DNA from: Lysobacteraceae bacterium
GTDB taxonomy: Bacteria > Pseudomonadota > Gammaproteobacteria > Xanthomonadales > Xanthomonadaceae
Assembly (NCBI GenBank): GCA_023954075.1
Contig: JAMLIV010000001.1
Location: forward strand, 124,001 to 188,000
Length of the DNA stretch: 64,000 bases
Direction: 5' to 3'
Shown piece after piece: positions 16,351 to 24,749 of this stretch. How positions within the stretch are numbered: the first letter of the stretch is position 1; the number at the start of each line of letters is the position of its first letter. The notes under the pieces are model-generated. The model did not search any database, had not been told where the DNA came from, and worked only from the letters and a program-made list of their open reading frames with translations. The translations under genes were made by a program, and so were the position numbers.

Positions 16351-16731
16351 GTGAGCAAAGACCCTGTTTCGATCAAGGAATTGGCCAAGGGCAACAAGGA
16401 TTTCCGGCGTGAGGCCGTCACCGGCAAGCATTCGCAGATCGTGCTGATGTGTCTGGAGCCCGGGGAGGCCATCGGGGAGGAGGTGCACGGCGGGAACGAC
16501 CAGATCTTCGTGGTCGCCAAGGGCAGCGGCGAAGCGCTGGTCGCGGGGGCGTCCCAGCCGCTGGAAAAGGGCTCGATGCTGCTGGTGCCCGCGGGCACGC
16601 CCCACGACATCCGCAATACCGGCAGCAAGCGCCTGCGTCTGGTCACGATCTACTCGCCGCCGCACCACGCCCCCGGCACCGTGCACCGCACCCGCGAGGA
16701 CGCGATGCGCGCGGAAGCGCACGAGCACTGA
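16351..16731 (+). CDS. Cupin-domain protein
   Basis: A 126-residue single-cupin protein starting at GTG 16351 behind a strong GGAGG site. Motif 1 is GEEVHGGNDQIFVVAKGSGE, with His and Glu/Asp-type metal ligands partly preserved, and motif 2 is PAGTPHDIRNTG. The C-terminus is histidine-rich (YSPPHHAPGTVHRT, then EAHEH) and may bind metal. Such small cupins are often stress-related or sugar/metal-binding proteins; no substrate can be inferred. It is divergent from the oxidase operon. Confidence 0.85.
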   Translation: MSKDPVSIKELAKGNKDFRREAVTGKHSQIVLMCLEPGEAIGEEVHGGNDQIFVVAKGSGEALVAGASQPLEKGSMLLVPAGTPHDIRNTGSKRLRLVTIYSPPHHAPGTVHRTREDAMRAEAHEH

Positions 16732-17158
16732 CGGCGCGGCGCAACGGCCCGAAACTTCGCGCGGCGGCAGCGGCGCGCCGCAGTCGGACTGCGTCCGCTC
16801 CGCTGCGCGGACAGCTGCGTCGAGCCTGCGGGTTCGGTCCGGACAAGTCGGGTGCGAAAAGGGCGATCCCGCGGCGCTGGCGGGCAGCCGTGGCCCCGCT
16901 CATCGCGGGACCAGACCCTCGGTCACCGTTGCGCTCATCCTTGCAACGCAAGCGCCTTGCCAGGCACCGTGCGATCCAGTCCTTCAGGTTCAAATCGACC
17001 GCCTTCGGCGGACAGCGGCAGCGCCGCCCATGCGTGCAGCGTGTTCACCGCAGCGCGCGTGACCCGTGCCAAGTCGGCAGGGACGACCAGGATGATCGGG
17101 CGACCGGCCTGCCCCGTGGCCGACTGCACCAGCAGCGCGCCGGTGATGTTTCCGCCCA
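16732..17158. other. Gap with no confident gene, 3' of cupin and of tRNA-Phe
   Basis: 427 bases. A minus-strand open stretch (about 17160 down to 16935) reads GGNITGALLVQSATGQAG, then RPIILVVPADLARVTRAAV, and has no start or ribosome site; it could be a coding remnant but I do not recognise it. The rest (16740-16930) is GC-rich and shows no convincing frame. Confidence 0.45.
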
Positions 17159-17192
17159 ACAAAAAACCAGCCGCGAGGGCTGGTTTTTTGTA
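17159..17192 (-). terminator. Rho-independent terminator after tRNA-Phe
   Basis: A perfect stem AAAAAACCAGCC / GGCTGGTTTTTT around a GCGAG loop, starting seven bases after the CCA end of tRNA-Phe on the minus strand and followed by a T run. The symmetric A/T flanks would let it work from either side. Confidence 0.92.
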
Positions 17193-17198
17193 TGTGGA

Positions 17199-17274
17199 TG
17201 GTGGCCCGGGGCGGAATCGAACCACCGACACGCGGATTTTCAATCCGCTGCTCTACCAACTGAGCTACCGGGCC
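17199..17274 (-). tRNA. tRNA-Phe (anticodon GAA)
   Basis: A 76-base cloverleaf with encoded CCA on the minus strand. The acceptor is GGCCCGG / CCGGGCC, the D arm GCTCAGTTGGTAGAGC, the anticodon loop TTGAAAA with GAA, and the T arm GGTTCGATTCC. A strong terminator follows. Confidence 0.98.
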
Positions 17275-17349
17275 AGGTACTGAAGATGCGATGCAGGCGC
17301 GAGGCGGGCTGCAGCGAGCGCGCTATTAGATCGGCTCGCGGGGCAGACG

Positions 17350-18051
17350 TCAAGCTGGATCGGGCTCGGATGGTGCGGCCGATGCTGGATCGGGCGGTGT
17401 GCGTGGATCGGGCGCGGGCGGCTCGGTCTGTGGTGCGCTCCGGGATGGGTCGGACGAGGAGGATGCCGGATCGGCGCGGGTTGCCAGCCGCAGCACCAGC
17501 GCCTCGCCGCTGCCTTCCAGCACCAGGCGATCACCGGGCATGGGTTCGAGCAGGAGGCTGTCGCCGGCGGACAGGGCCAGCGTGCCCTGCGCACGCAGGC
17601 GCGCGTGGCCGGCCATGAGGTGGACCAGCCAGCGCACGCCCTGTTCGGGCAGGAACACCATGGGTCCGACCAGCGGCCGGTGCAGCAGGCGGGCGTCCAG
17701 CCGCTGCGGATCCCACATCAGGTTGAACACCTGCACCGGGCCGGCGGGAAGGTGGCAGGCGACCACTTCGGCACCGTCGAATTCGTAGCGCTGATGCGGG
17801 GCTTCGAGGGTGATGCGACGCCCGTCGCTGAAGCCCAGGCGCAGGGCATCGCCCAGCAGCAGGACCTGGCTGCGGCGATAGCCGGGATAGGCGGAGAACA
17901 GGGTGTCCTGGCTGATTTCCGCGATCGAGGCGCGCCAGATGAAATCCTCCGCCTCCGGTACCCGCAGGATCTCGCGGGTCCAGCCCTGTCCGTTGCGCCA
18001 GCGTTCGCGGCGGTATTCGTTGGCAGGCAGCAGGTGCACGATGGCGGGCAT
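17350..18051 (-). CDS. hutD: HutD/Ves family protein
   Basis: A 233-residue protein of the HutD family, a double cupin-like fold linked genetically to histidine use; its biochemical role is not settled. Family signatures include WRNGQGWTREILR (about 17-30), FIWRASIAEISQDTLFSAYP and FNLMWDP. The start at ATG 18051 (MPAIVHLLPANEYRRERWRN) gives the usual N-terminus. The last ~40 residues are Pro/Ser/Asp low complexity encoded by GGATCGG-like short repeats and look like a late extension. The other hut gene here, hutI, lies 33 kb away. Divergent from the M20 peptidase gene. Confidence 0.88.
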   Translation of the reverse strand: MPAIVHLLPANEYRRERWRNGQGWTREILRVPEAEDFIWRASIAEISQDTLFSAYPGYRRSQVLLLGDALRLGFSDGRRITLEAPHQRYEFDGAEVVACHLPAGPVQVFNLMWDPQRLDARLLHRPLVGPMVFLPEQGVRWLVHLMAGHARLRAQGTLALSAGDSLLLEPMPGDRLVLEGSGEALVLRLATRADPASSSSDPSRSAPQTEPPAPDPRTPPDPASAAPSEPDPA

Positions 18052-18131
18052 GGTTGCGAGCGGGTGGTTGCAATGCGGCGAGGGTAGCGCGGTCGTGCGG
18101 GGCGGTGGAACAGGCGCACGGCGCGGCGCGG

Positions 18132-18137
18132 TAGAAT
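18132..18137 (+). promoter_or_regulatory. Putative -10 box for the M20 peptidase gene
   Basis: TAGAAT, 27 bases before the start, in the same context (GTAGAAT) as before sufT. The -35 region is weak. Confidence 0.4.
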
Positions 18138-18163
18138 TGCGCCTTTCCCCGATGGAGCCGGCC

Positions 18164-19654
18164 ATGGATACCGCCCGCATTGATCGTTTCACCTCGCGCA
18201 AATGGGACGAGGACATCGTTCCCCAGTTGGTCGAGTACATCCGGATTCCGAACAAATCGCCGCTGTTCGATCCCGATTGGGTGGCGCATGGCTACATGGA
18301 TCAGGCGGTGGACCTAATGGAGCGCTGGGCGCGCGCCCAGCCCATCGCCGGCATGCAGGTCGAGGTGGTGCGTCTGGCCGGGCGCACGCCGCTGATCTTC
18401 ATCGACATTCCCGGCACCGATCCGGCAAGCGATGACTGCGTGCTGCTGTACGGGCATCTGGACAAGCAGCCGGAAATGACCGGCTGGGCCGAAGATCTCG
18501 GCCCGTGGATTCCGGTGCTCAAGGGCGACAAGCTTTACGGGCGCGGCGGCGCGGACGACGGCTATGCGATTTTCGGTTCGCTGGCGGCGGTCATGGCGCT
18601 GCAGGAACAGGGCGCACCGCACTGCCGCTGCGTGGTGCTGATCGAGGCCTGCGAGGAATCGGGCAGCTACGACCTGCCGTTCTACGTCGATCATCTGGCC
18701 GAGCGTATCGGCAGGCCCTCGCTGGTGGTGTGCCTGGACTCGGGCTGCGGCAACTACGAGCAGCTGTGGTGCACCACCTCGCTGCGCGGCATGGCGGGCG
18801 GCAACCTGCGGGTGAACGTGCTGTCGGAAGGCGTGCACTCTGGCGATGCCTCGGGCATCGTGCCATCGAGCTTCCGCATTCTGCGCAGCCTGCTCGATCG
18901 GCTGGAGGATCAGGCCACGGGCACGATCCGCATCGACGATCTCTTCGTCGAAATCCCGGCCGAGCGCGTCGAGCAGGCGCAGCGCGTGGCCGAGGTGCTG
19001 GGCAGCGAGGTGTTCGACAAGTTTCCCTTCCTCGCGGGCATGACGCCGGTCGCCAGCGACCTGACCGAACTGGTGCTCAATCGCACCTGGCGTCCGGCGC
19101 TGGCGATCACCGGCGTCGACGGCCTGCCGCCGCTGGGCAGCGCCGGCAACGTGCTGCGCCCGACCACGGCGGTGAAGGTGTCGCTGCGCCTGCCGCCGAC
19201 GCTGGACGGCGAAACCGCCGGGAAGATTCTCAGCGGGCTGCTGCTCGATTCTCCGCCTTACGGTGCCCAGGTCGAGTTCAGTCTGGAGAAGTCCTCGACC
19301 GGCTGGAACGCACCGGCGATGTCGCCCTGGCTGTCCACGGCGATCGCCGAGGCGTCGCAGGCCTTCTTCGGCAAGCCGGCGATGTACATGGGCGAGGGCG
19401 GCACGATTCCCTTCATGGGTATGCTGGGCGAAAAGTTCCCCGGCGCGCAGTTCATGATCACCGGCGTGCTGGGTCCGCACTCCAACGCTCATGGTCCCAA
19501 CGAATTCCTGCACATTCCCACCGGCAAGCGCGTGACCAGCGCGGTGGCGCACGTGCTGGCGGCGCACCATGCGGCCAGCGGCCAGGGCCTGACCCGCGGT
19601 GCCGCCGCGGCTGCCGGCGACAGCCGCTTCGGCGATCATGCATCCTGCTGCTGA
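18164..19654 (+). CDS. M20 family metallopeptidase (dipeptidase-like)
   Basis: A 496-residue di-zinc peptidase of the M20/ArgE/CPG2 family. Zinc and catalytic motifs are LLYGHLDKQPE (His ligand and catalytic Asp), GRGGADDGYA (bridging Asp), IEACEESGSYD (catalytic Glu and Glu ligand), VCLDSG (Asp ligand) and GPHSNAHGPNE (final His). The dimerisation domain is about 220-380 and includes EGVHSGDASGI. No signal peptide is seen, so it is probably cytoplasmic. Start ATG 18164 lies under a -10-like box. It likely releases amino acids from short peptides, matching the peptidase-rich window. Confidence 0.92.
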   Translation: MDTARIDRFTSRKWDEDIVPQLVEYIRIPNKSPLFDPDWVAHGYMDQAVDLMERWARAQPIAGMQVEVVRLAGRTPLIFIDIPGTDPASDDCVLLYGHLDKQPEMTGWAEDLGPWIPVLKGDKLYGRGGADDGYAIFGSLAAVMALQEQGAPHCRCVVLIEACEESGSYDLPFYVDHLAERIGRPSLVVCLDSGCGNYEQLWCTTSLRGMAGGNLRVNVLSEGVHSGDASGIVPSSFRILRSLLDRLEDQATGTIRIDDLFVEIPAERVEQAQRVAEVLGSEVFDKFPFLAGMTPVASDLTELVLNRTWRPALAITGVDGLPPLGSAGNVLRPTTAVKVSLRLPPTLDGETAGKILSGLLLDSPPYGAQVEFSLEKSSTGWNAPAMSPWLSTAIAEASQAFFGKPAMYMGEGGTIPFMGMLGEKFPGAQFMITGVLGPHSNAHGPNEFLHIPTGKRVTSAVAHVLAAHHAASGQGLTRGAAAAAGDSRFGDHASCC

Positions 19655-19687
19655 ACCTTCGATCCACCGTACGCAAGGAGTCACACC

Positions 19688-19939
19688 ATGATGAATCTTC
19701 TTGGCACCATCCTGATCGGCCTCGTCGCGGGCCTGATCGCGCGCGCGATCAAACCGGGCAATGACCCGATGGGCTGGATCATGACCATCCTTCTTGGCAT
19801 CGGCGGCTCGCTTCTGGCCACCTGGGGCGGACAGGCGCTGGGTCTGTACCAGGCGGGGCAGGCGGCGGGATTCATCGGCGCGGTGGTGGGGGCCGTGATC
19901 CTGCTGGTGCTGTGGGGCGCACTGAGCAAGAAGCGCTGA
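19688..19939 (+). CDS. GlsB/YeaQ/YmgE family membrane protein
   Basis: An 83-residue protein with three membrane helices (about 3-20, 30-48, 55-78) and the family pattern GLVAGLIARAIKPGNDPMGW, then IGGSLLATWGGQALGLY. The family is linked to envelope stress and known as transglycosylase-associated, but no enzyme activity is established. AAGGAG precedes the start by 8 bases; the second ATG (19691) is equally possible. Confidence 0.9.
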   Translation: MMNLLGTILIGLVAGLIARAIKPGNDPMGWIMTILLGIGGSLLATWGGQALGLYQAGQAAGFIGAVVGAVILLVLWGALSKKR

Positions 19940-19989
19940 CCGGGCGGATTGCGCGGCGCGGGCGCAGGTCCGCTTGTGCCGGAAAGAGC

Positions 19990-20469
19990 ATGAATACAAG
20001 CCGGCTGGGCATGGCGATGGCGGCAGTCTTGGCGCTGGCGGGATGCGGCACCGCACCGGTTTCCGATGCTGCGGATGCCGCGTCGCACGAGGTGACGGAG
20101 GGCGGCGGATCGAGGCCGCTGGACGGGCAGTTCTGACACCTGTCCACTGCCGATCGCGGTCCGCTGGCGGCGCTGGCGCATGCGCGCACGGTGACGCTCG
20201 GCTTCGGCGAGGGCCGTGCCTTCGGCTACGCCGGCTGCAGCCGCTACTTTTCCGGCTATACGCTCAGCGGCAACCGCCTCGCCCCGGGTCCGTCCGGCAG
20301 CACGATGATGTACTGCGAAGGCGAGGGCGGCGAGGTCGAGCGCGCCTTCCTGCCTCTGCCGGAGCACCCTTTCATCCTCCAGCGCGAGGGCGAGCACATG
20401 CGCCTCATCGCGCCGGATGGAACGCGGCTGGAGTTCGAGGCGGCAGCGGTGGAGTCGCGCTACCCGTAG
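19990..20469 (+). pseudogene. META/HslJ-domain lipoprotein interrupted by an in-frame TGA
   Basis: The first part (ATG 19990) has a lipoprotein signal with lipobox LALAGC and ends ...GGGSRPLDGQF at TGA 20134-20136. The same frame continues without a shift as HLSTADRGPLAALAHARTVT, then LGFGEGRAFGYAGCSRYFSG, then MMYCEGEGGEVERAFL, to a stop at 20467-20469. That is a typical META/HslJ domain. The TGA stands where this family has a conserved tryptophan (QF-W-HL), so a single TGG to TGA change explains it. A remnant starting at GTG 20191 would lack the domain's first strand and the signal. Sequencing error cannot be excluded. Confidence 0.75.
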
Positions 20470-20473
20470 CGCG

Positions 20474-22702
20474 TCACGCGCCGGCCTGCGCGTGCGTCGG
20501 CGCGACCTCGTCGAAATAGCGATCGATCACCGTGGGGCGGTCGATGGCATAGCCTTGCGCGTAGTTGACGCCCAGGTCGGCCAGCCGCTGCAGGACCGCC
20601 TCGTTCTCGGTGCATTCGGCGATGGTCTGCTTGCGCATGACCCGGCCGATGTCCGTGATCGAGCGGATGATGGCGTAGGCCAGCGGCGAGTGTTCCACCT
20701 CGCGCACGAAGCTGCCGTCGATCTTGAAGAAGTCCACGTCGAGCGAGCGCAGGTAGCCGAACGAGCAGAATCCGGTGCCGAAGTCGTCCAGCGCGAAGCG
20801 GCAGCCGAGCGAACGCACCGCGGCGATGAAGTGCTGCGCGCGGGCCAGGTCGACCAGGGCGCTGGTTTCCGTCAGTTCGAAGCAAAGCTGATCCGGGCGC
20901 AGGGCGCTGGCGGCCAGGCGGGCGGCCAGATGGTCGAGAAAGTGCTCGTCCTGCAGCGAGCTGGCCGACAGGTTGATCGCACACAGCCGGACTCCGCGCG
21001 TATGCTCGGGATGCCGGTTGAACCAGTGCAGGGTCGTGTCGAGCACGTGCCGATCGAGCCGGGCCGCGAGGCCATAGCGTTCGGCGGCCGCGATGAACTG
21101 CCCCGGCAGGACCAGCTTCTGCCCCGGCTCGCGCAGTCGGATGAGCACCTCGAAGTGGCGCGGCCCATCGGCGGCCGCCTGCAGCGGCGAGATCGACTGG
21201 CAGTGCAGCTCGAAGTGGTCCACCTCGATGGCCTGCCCCAGGCGCAGCGCCCAGCGCATCGTGTCCGAGCTCGCCTGCACGATGTCGCGCTGCCCCGGTT
21301 CCACGCGCTGCACGCGATTGCCGCCCTGTTCCTTGGCCGCGAAGCAGGCCGTGTCGGCCAGTGCCAGCAGGCTGCCGAAATCAGTCTGTCCACCGGTGAC
21401 GGGAACCAGCCCCATGCTGATCGTGGGGGCGGCTACGTGGCCGCCGGTCTGGAACCGGTAGCCCGCCACCGCCTCGCACAGGCGCTGCGCCCGCGCCGTG
21501 GCGGCTTCCGGACCCACCTCATGCATGAGCACGGCGAACTCGTCGCCGCCGATCCGGGCCAGGTCGTCGCCCGGCGGAAGGTTGGCGCGCAGCACTCCGG
21601 TCACGGCGCAGATCAGGTCGTCGCCCACCGCGTGGCTGAAGGCGTCGTTGATCAGGCGGAAACGGTCAAGATCGATATAGGCCAGCGCCAGCGCCGGCAG
21701 CGGTCGCACCTGCAGCGCCCGTCGCACCTGGTATTCGAAGGCGCTGCGGTTGAGCGTGCCGGTCAGCGGGTCGGTTGTGGCGCGGCGCAGGAGCCGTGCA
21801 GACGCGATCCGGCTCTGATGCATGCCCATCGCGAGGGTGACCGGAATGATCGCGATGACGCACAGGAAGGCCGCCAGGATGGTCGCCTCGATCGGCGTTG
21901 TCGGTGCGGGGCCGGCCAGGCCGAGCGTCACGGCGGTGGCGAGCAGCACCGCCACCACGGCGTTGGCGACGGCAGTCACGATCGGCGGCAGCCGCACCGC
22001 CGCCCAGGTCAGGGCCGCCAGCGGCAGGCCGACCATCGCCAGCGCGTGTGCTTCCAGCGCCCGGACGATCAGGATCCCGCCGAGGAGGATCAGGCAGGTA
22101 AGGAGGATCCACGCGTGCAGTTCGGTACGCGTCGCGTAGCGCAGGGACATGCGCGACAGCGGCCGACTGCGACGTTCGAACGCATGGTGCAGCAGCAGGA
22201 GCGTGGCGGGTGTCATGGTGACGATGCCGAACAGGTCGCCCATGGCCCAGCGCGCGGCATCGGCGAACACCGCGTCGGCGCTTGTCATGCCGCTGACCCG
22301 CAGGCCTGCCGTTGCCAGCGTCGCACTGCTGACTGCCGCAAATATCCCGCCGAGAATCATTGCGCTGCCGGACGCGATGTCGAAGCGCCTGACCGCATCG
22401 GGACGCAGCCGCCGCACCAGCAGGACGCCGCCCACGCATCCGGCCACGTTGGCGGCGATCGACCAGGGCACGAACGAAGCCGGCACCGGCGCGACCGTCA
22501 GGTGCACCAGAAGCACCGCGATGGCGGGCAGCGGCCACCAGCGCGGGCCGAAGTACAGCAGCGCGCCGAAGGCGATGCCGGTGGGAGGCCAGATCAGGGT
22601 GACTTCGGTGGGGCCGGTGGCGAGCAGGGAAGTCCAGGCCAGCGCTACGTAGGCGCTGACCAGAATCGCTGCCGCCCCGAATTGGCGCGCCCCGGCTCCC
22701 AT
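20474..22702 (-). CDS. MASE1-GGDEF-EAL cyclic-di-GMP enzyme
   Basis: A 742-residue inner-membrane protein. Residues 1-295 form a multi-helix MASE1-like sensor (opening VTLIWPPTGIAFGALLYFGP). The diguanylate cyclase domain is about 305-475, with DPLTGTLNRSAF and an intact ARIGGDEFAVL (385-389). The EAL domain is about 490-735. Its EAL core is EVLIRL (EVL), and other metal/catalytic motifs are present: INLSASSL, FELTETS, DDFGTGFCSFGYL, FKIDGSFV, TIAECTENE. The RxxD product-inhibition site before GGDEF is not recognisable. Both activities are possible; the net direction is unknown. The start at ATG 22702 gives a membrane-first N-terminus. Divergent from the SET gene. Confidence 0.93.
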   Translation of the reverse strand: MGAGARQFGAAAILVSAYVALAWTSLLATGPTEVTLIWPPTGIAFGALLYFGPRWWPLPAIAVLLVHLTVAPVPASFVPWSIAANVAGCVGGVLLVRRLRPDAVRRFDIASGSAMILGGIFAAVSSATLATAGLRVSGMTSADAVFADAARWAMGDLFGIVTMTPATLLLLHHAFERRSRPLSRMSLRYATRTELHAWILLTCLILLGGILIVRALEAHALAMVGLPLAALTWAAVRLPPIVTAVANAVVAVLLATAVTLGLAGPAPTTPIEATILAAFLCVIAIIPVTLAMGMHQSRIASARLLRRATTDPLTGTLNRSAFEYQVRRALQVRPLPALALAYIDLDRFRLINDAFSHAVGDDLICAVTGVLRANLPPGDDLARIGGDEFAVLMHEVGPEAATARAQRLCEAVAGYRFQTGGHVAAPTISMGLVPVTGGQTDFGSLLALADTACFAAKEQGGNRVQRVEPGQRDIVQASSDTMRWALRLGQAIEVDHFELHCQSISPLQAAADGPRHFEVLIRLREPGQKLVLPGQFIAAAERYGLAARLDRHVLDTTLHWFNRHPEHTRGVRLCAINLSASSLQDEHFLDHLAARLAASALRPDQLCFELTETSALVDLARAQHFIAAVRSLGCRFALDDFGTGFCSFGYLRSLDVDFFKIDGSFVREVEHSPLAYAIIRSITDIGRVMRKQTIAECTENEAVLQRLADLGVNYAQGYAIDRPTVIDRYFDEVAPTHAQAGA

Positions 22703-22787
22703 GGGCGGAGTGTAGGTGCAAAACGGCACCCGCGGGTGGCGCGGGAAACTGCTAGAGTTCGGGCGATTGGTGCGTGAACGATCCCGA

Positions 22788-23252
22788 ATGAAAAAGTCCA
22801 TCGAATGCCGCCGTTCGCCGATCCACGGCAACGGCGTCTTTGCGCTGCAGGCCATCCCCGGCGGCACCGTCCTGTGCCGCTATGGCGGCACCCTGATGAC
22901 CCACGAGGAGGCCGACGAGCGCTATGGCGATGCGCTGGAGAGCGGCCACACCTTCCTCTTCACCCTCAACGACGAGTACATCGTCGATGGCGGCCGGCGT
23001 GGCACGATCGCGCGTTGGATCAACCACAGCTGCGCGCCCAACTGCGAGGCGCAGGTCGTCGAGCACCCCGATGATCGGCGGCGCGACCGCATCGAGATCC
23101 ACGCCCTGCGCGACATTGCCGCCGGCGAGGAGCTGGCCTACGACTACGGCATCCGCCTGGAGGTGCCGCACACGGCGCGGATGAAGGCGCTGTGGCCCTG
23201 TCGCTGCGGCGCGCCGGCGTGCACCGGAACGATGCTGCGGCCGAAGAGGTAG
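22788..23252 (+). CDS. SET-domain protein-lysine methyltransferase
   Basis: A 154-residue minimal SET protein. It begins KKSIECRRSPIHGNGVFALQ, has YGGTLMTHEEAD, the hallmark knot INHSCAPNCEAQV (SAM and lysine pocket), EELAYDYG with the active-site tyrosine, and a post-SET zinc motif CRCGAPACTG at the end. All catalytic elements are there, so it should methylate lysines using SAM; bacterial substrates of such short SET proteins are mostly unknown. The start at ATG 22788 is preferred over upstream frames, which run into the divergent gene. Confidence 0.92.
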   Translation: MKKSIECRRSPIHGNGVFALQAIPGGTVLCRYGGTLMTHEEADERYGDALESGHTFLFTLNDEYIVDGGRRGTIARWINHSCAPNCEAQVVEHPDDRRRDRIEIHALRDIAAGEELAYDYGIRLEVPHTARMKALWPCRCGAPACTGTMLRPKR

Positions 23253-23261
23253 GCGTCGGCC

Positions 23262-23834
23262 TCAGGTCGCGAGCGATACGGCCAGATCCTGCAGCGGCGC
23301 GACCAGCAGGATGCGCAGCAGCAGGATGCCGAGCATCGCCAGCATCGGTGAAAGGTCCAGCCCACCCGGTGCCGGCAACGCGCGGCGCAGCGGGCGCAGC
23401 ACCGGTTCGGTGAGCTGCACCACCAGCGGTACCAGCGGATGGCGGCTGCCGTCACCGATCCAGCTCATCACCACCCGGATCAGGATCAGCCAGAAGTAGA
23501 GCATCAGCAGCAGGCCGATGGTTTCCGCCAGCCCCAGCAGCGCGACCGCGAGCGGTGCCGGTGACCGCCCGGCGAGCGCCAGGGTCAGCGCCGCCTTCAC
23601 GCATCCGATCGCCAGGGTCACGAGTGCCGCGGCCAGATCGATGCGCCGCCATGGCTTGAGCCAGCGCCGCAGCGGCATGAGGACGGGGTTGGTGAAACGG
23701 TAGAGGCCCTGGCAGATCGGATTGTGGAAGTTGACCCCGGCCCACTGCACCAGGACGCGCAGCGCGAACAGCAGCGCCAGCACGCCGAATACGACCTCGA
23801 TCAGCAGCAGGGCGGCCTGGCTGACGTAGGACAC
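23262..23834 (-). CDS. YggT family membrane protein
   Basis: A 190-residue integral membrane protein made of two YggT repeats. Each has a helix pair and the loop ending NPxxxPLRR: LYRFTNPVLMPLRRWLKP near 45-62 and VQLTEPVLRPLRRALPAP near 150-167. The family is tied to osmotic/ion homeostasis and envelope biogenesis, without a proven activity. GTG 23834 lies only 2 bases after the proC stop, the usual proC-yggT arrangement. Confidence 0.9.
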   Translation of the reverse strand: MSYVSQAALLLIEVVFGVLALLFALRVLVQWAGVNFHNPICQGLYRFTNPVLMPLRRWLKPWRRIDLAAALVTLAIGCVKAALTLALAGRSPAPLAVALLGLAETIGLLLMLYFWLILIRVVMSWIGDGSRHPLVPLVVQLTEPVLRPLRRALPAPGGLDLSPMLAMLGILLLRILLVAPLQDLAVSLAT

Positions 23835-23836
23835 GG

Positions 23837-24682
23837 TCAGCGGCCCGCCTGCGCGGAAAGTTCGGCGCCGCGGTGCGCGGCGGCCTCGATTGCGCGCGCG
23901 ACGATGCCGGAGAACCCGTCGCGCGCGAAGCTTTCCAGCGCCGCCTGGGTGGTGCCGCCGGGCGAAGTCACGCGCTGGCGCAGCGCGCCCGCGTCCTCGC
24001 CCGATTCGGTCAGCATTCGCCCTGCGCCCAGGCAGGTTTGCGCCGCCAGCACGCGCGCCGCTTCGGGCGGCAGTCCCAGGCGCTGCGCGGCGGCCTGCAT
24101 GGCCTCGGCCAGCAGAAAGACATAGGCCGGGCCGCTGCCGGACAGCGCCGTCACCAGGTCCATGTGCGCTTCGCTGTCGAGCCAGACGCCCACCCCGACC
24201 GCGCCCAGAACCGTATCGGCCAGCGCGCGCTGGGCCGGAGTGACCCGGGCATTGGCAAAAAGACCCGTCGCGCCGGCACCGAGCAGGGCCGGCGTGTTCG
24301 GCATCGCCCGCACCACCGCCCGCCCGCCGCCCAGCCAGGCATCGAGCTGGGTCGTGGTGATGCCTGCGGCGATCGAGACGGCCACCGCCTGGGGCGGAAA
24401 GGCCGCGGCGAGGGATTCGCAGACTGGCTTCATCACCTGCGGCTTGACCGCAAGCATCACCAGCGCGGCATCGGGCAGCACCGCCGCCGCGTCGGGCGCG
24501 GTGCCGATGCCCCAGTCGGCGGCAAGGGCATCGCGCGCCTCCTGTGAAGGGTCGACCGCGACGATCCGCGCCGCCGGCGTGCCGCGCGCGATCAGGCCGC
24601 CGACCAGGCTGCGGCCCATGTTGCCGCCGCCGATGAACAGGATGAGGCCGTCGGATTCGGCGCGCGCAGAGGCTGGGTTCAT
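23837..24682 (-). CDS. proC: Pyrroline-5-carboxylate reductase
   Basis: A 281-residue enzyme for the last step of proline synthesis, reducing 1-pyrroline-5-carboxylate with NAD(P)H. The Rossmann motif is FIGGGNMGRSLVGGL, the mid-domain has MLAVKPQVM and VRAMPNTPALLG, and the C-terminal signature reads ALSGSGPAYVFLLAEAM, then RQRVTSPGGTT. The start at ATG 24682 (MNPASARAESDGL) is preferred; a GTG at 24733 would add 17 residues. It is co-transcribed with the yggT-type gene. Confidence 0.96.
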   Translation of the reverse strand: MNPASARAESDGLILFIGGGNMGRSLVGGLIARGTPAARIVAVDPSQEARDALAADWGIGTAPDAAAVLPDAALVMLAVKPQVMKPVCESLAAAFPPQAVAVSIAAGITTTQLDAWLGGGRAVVRAMPNTPALLGAGATGLFANARVTPAQRALADTVLGAVGVGVWLDSEAHMDLVTALSGSGPAYVFLLAEAMQAAAQRLGLPPEAARVLAAQTCLGAGRMLTESGEDAGALRQRVTSPGGTTQAALESFARDGFSGIVARAIEAAAHRGAELSAQAGR

Positions 24683-24749
24683 GGGGTACGTCCACGGGGA
24701 ATCGACGGGAGCATGGCAACAGCGCCCGGCCACCGCAAGCCGCGCAGGC

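Noticed and set aside
17340-17470. GGATCGG-like short repeats in the 3' end of hutD considered as a CRISPR or tandem array
   Set aside because: Units are 7-12 bases, irregular, and encode a Pro/Ser/Asp tail in frame; no spacers.
20134-20136. Selenocysteine or recoded Trp at the TGA of the META lipoprotein
   Set aside because: No hairpin resembling a SECIS element follows and other genes here use TGA as an ordinary stop; a point mutation is simpler.
20417-22777. Long plus-strand open frame (about 786 codons) opposite the GGDEF-EAL gene
   Set aside because: It is antisense to a gene with clear domains; its translation is Arg/Gln/His/Gly-rich with no fold signature, a common artefact in GC-rich DNA.
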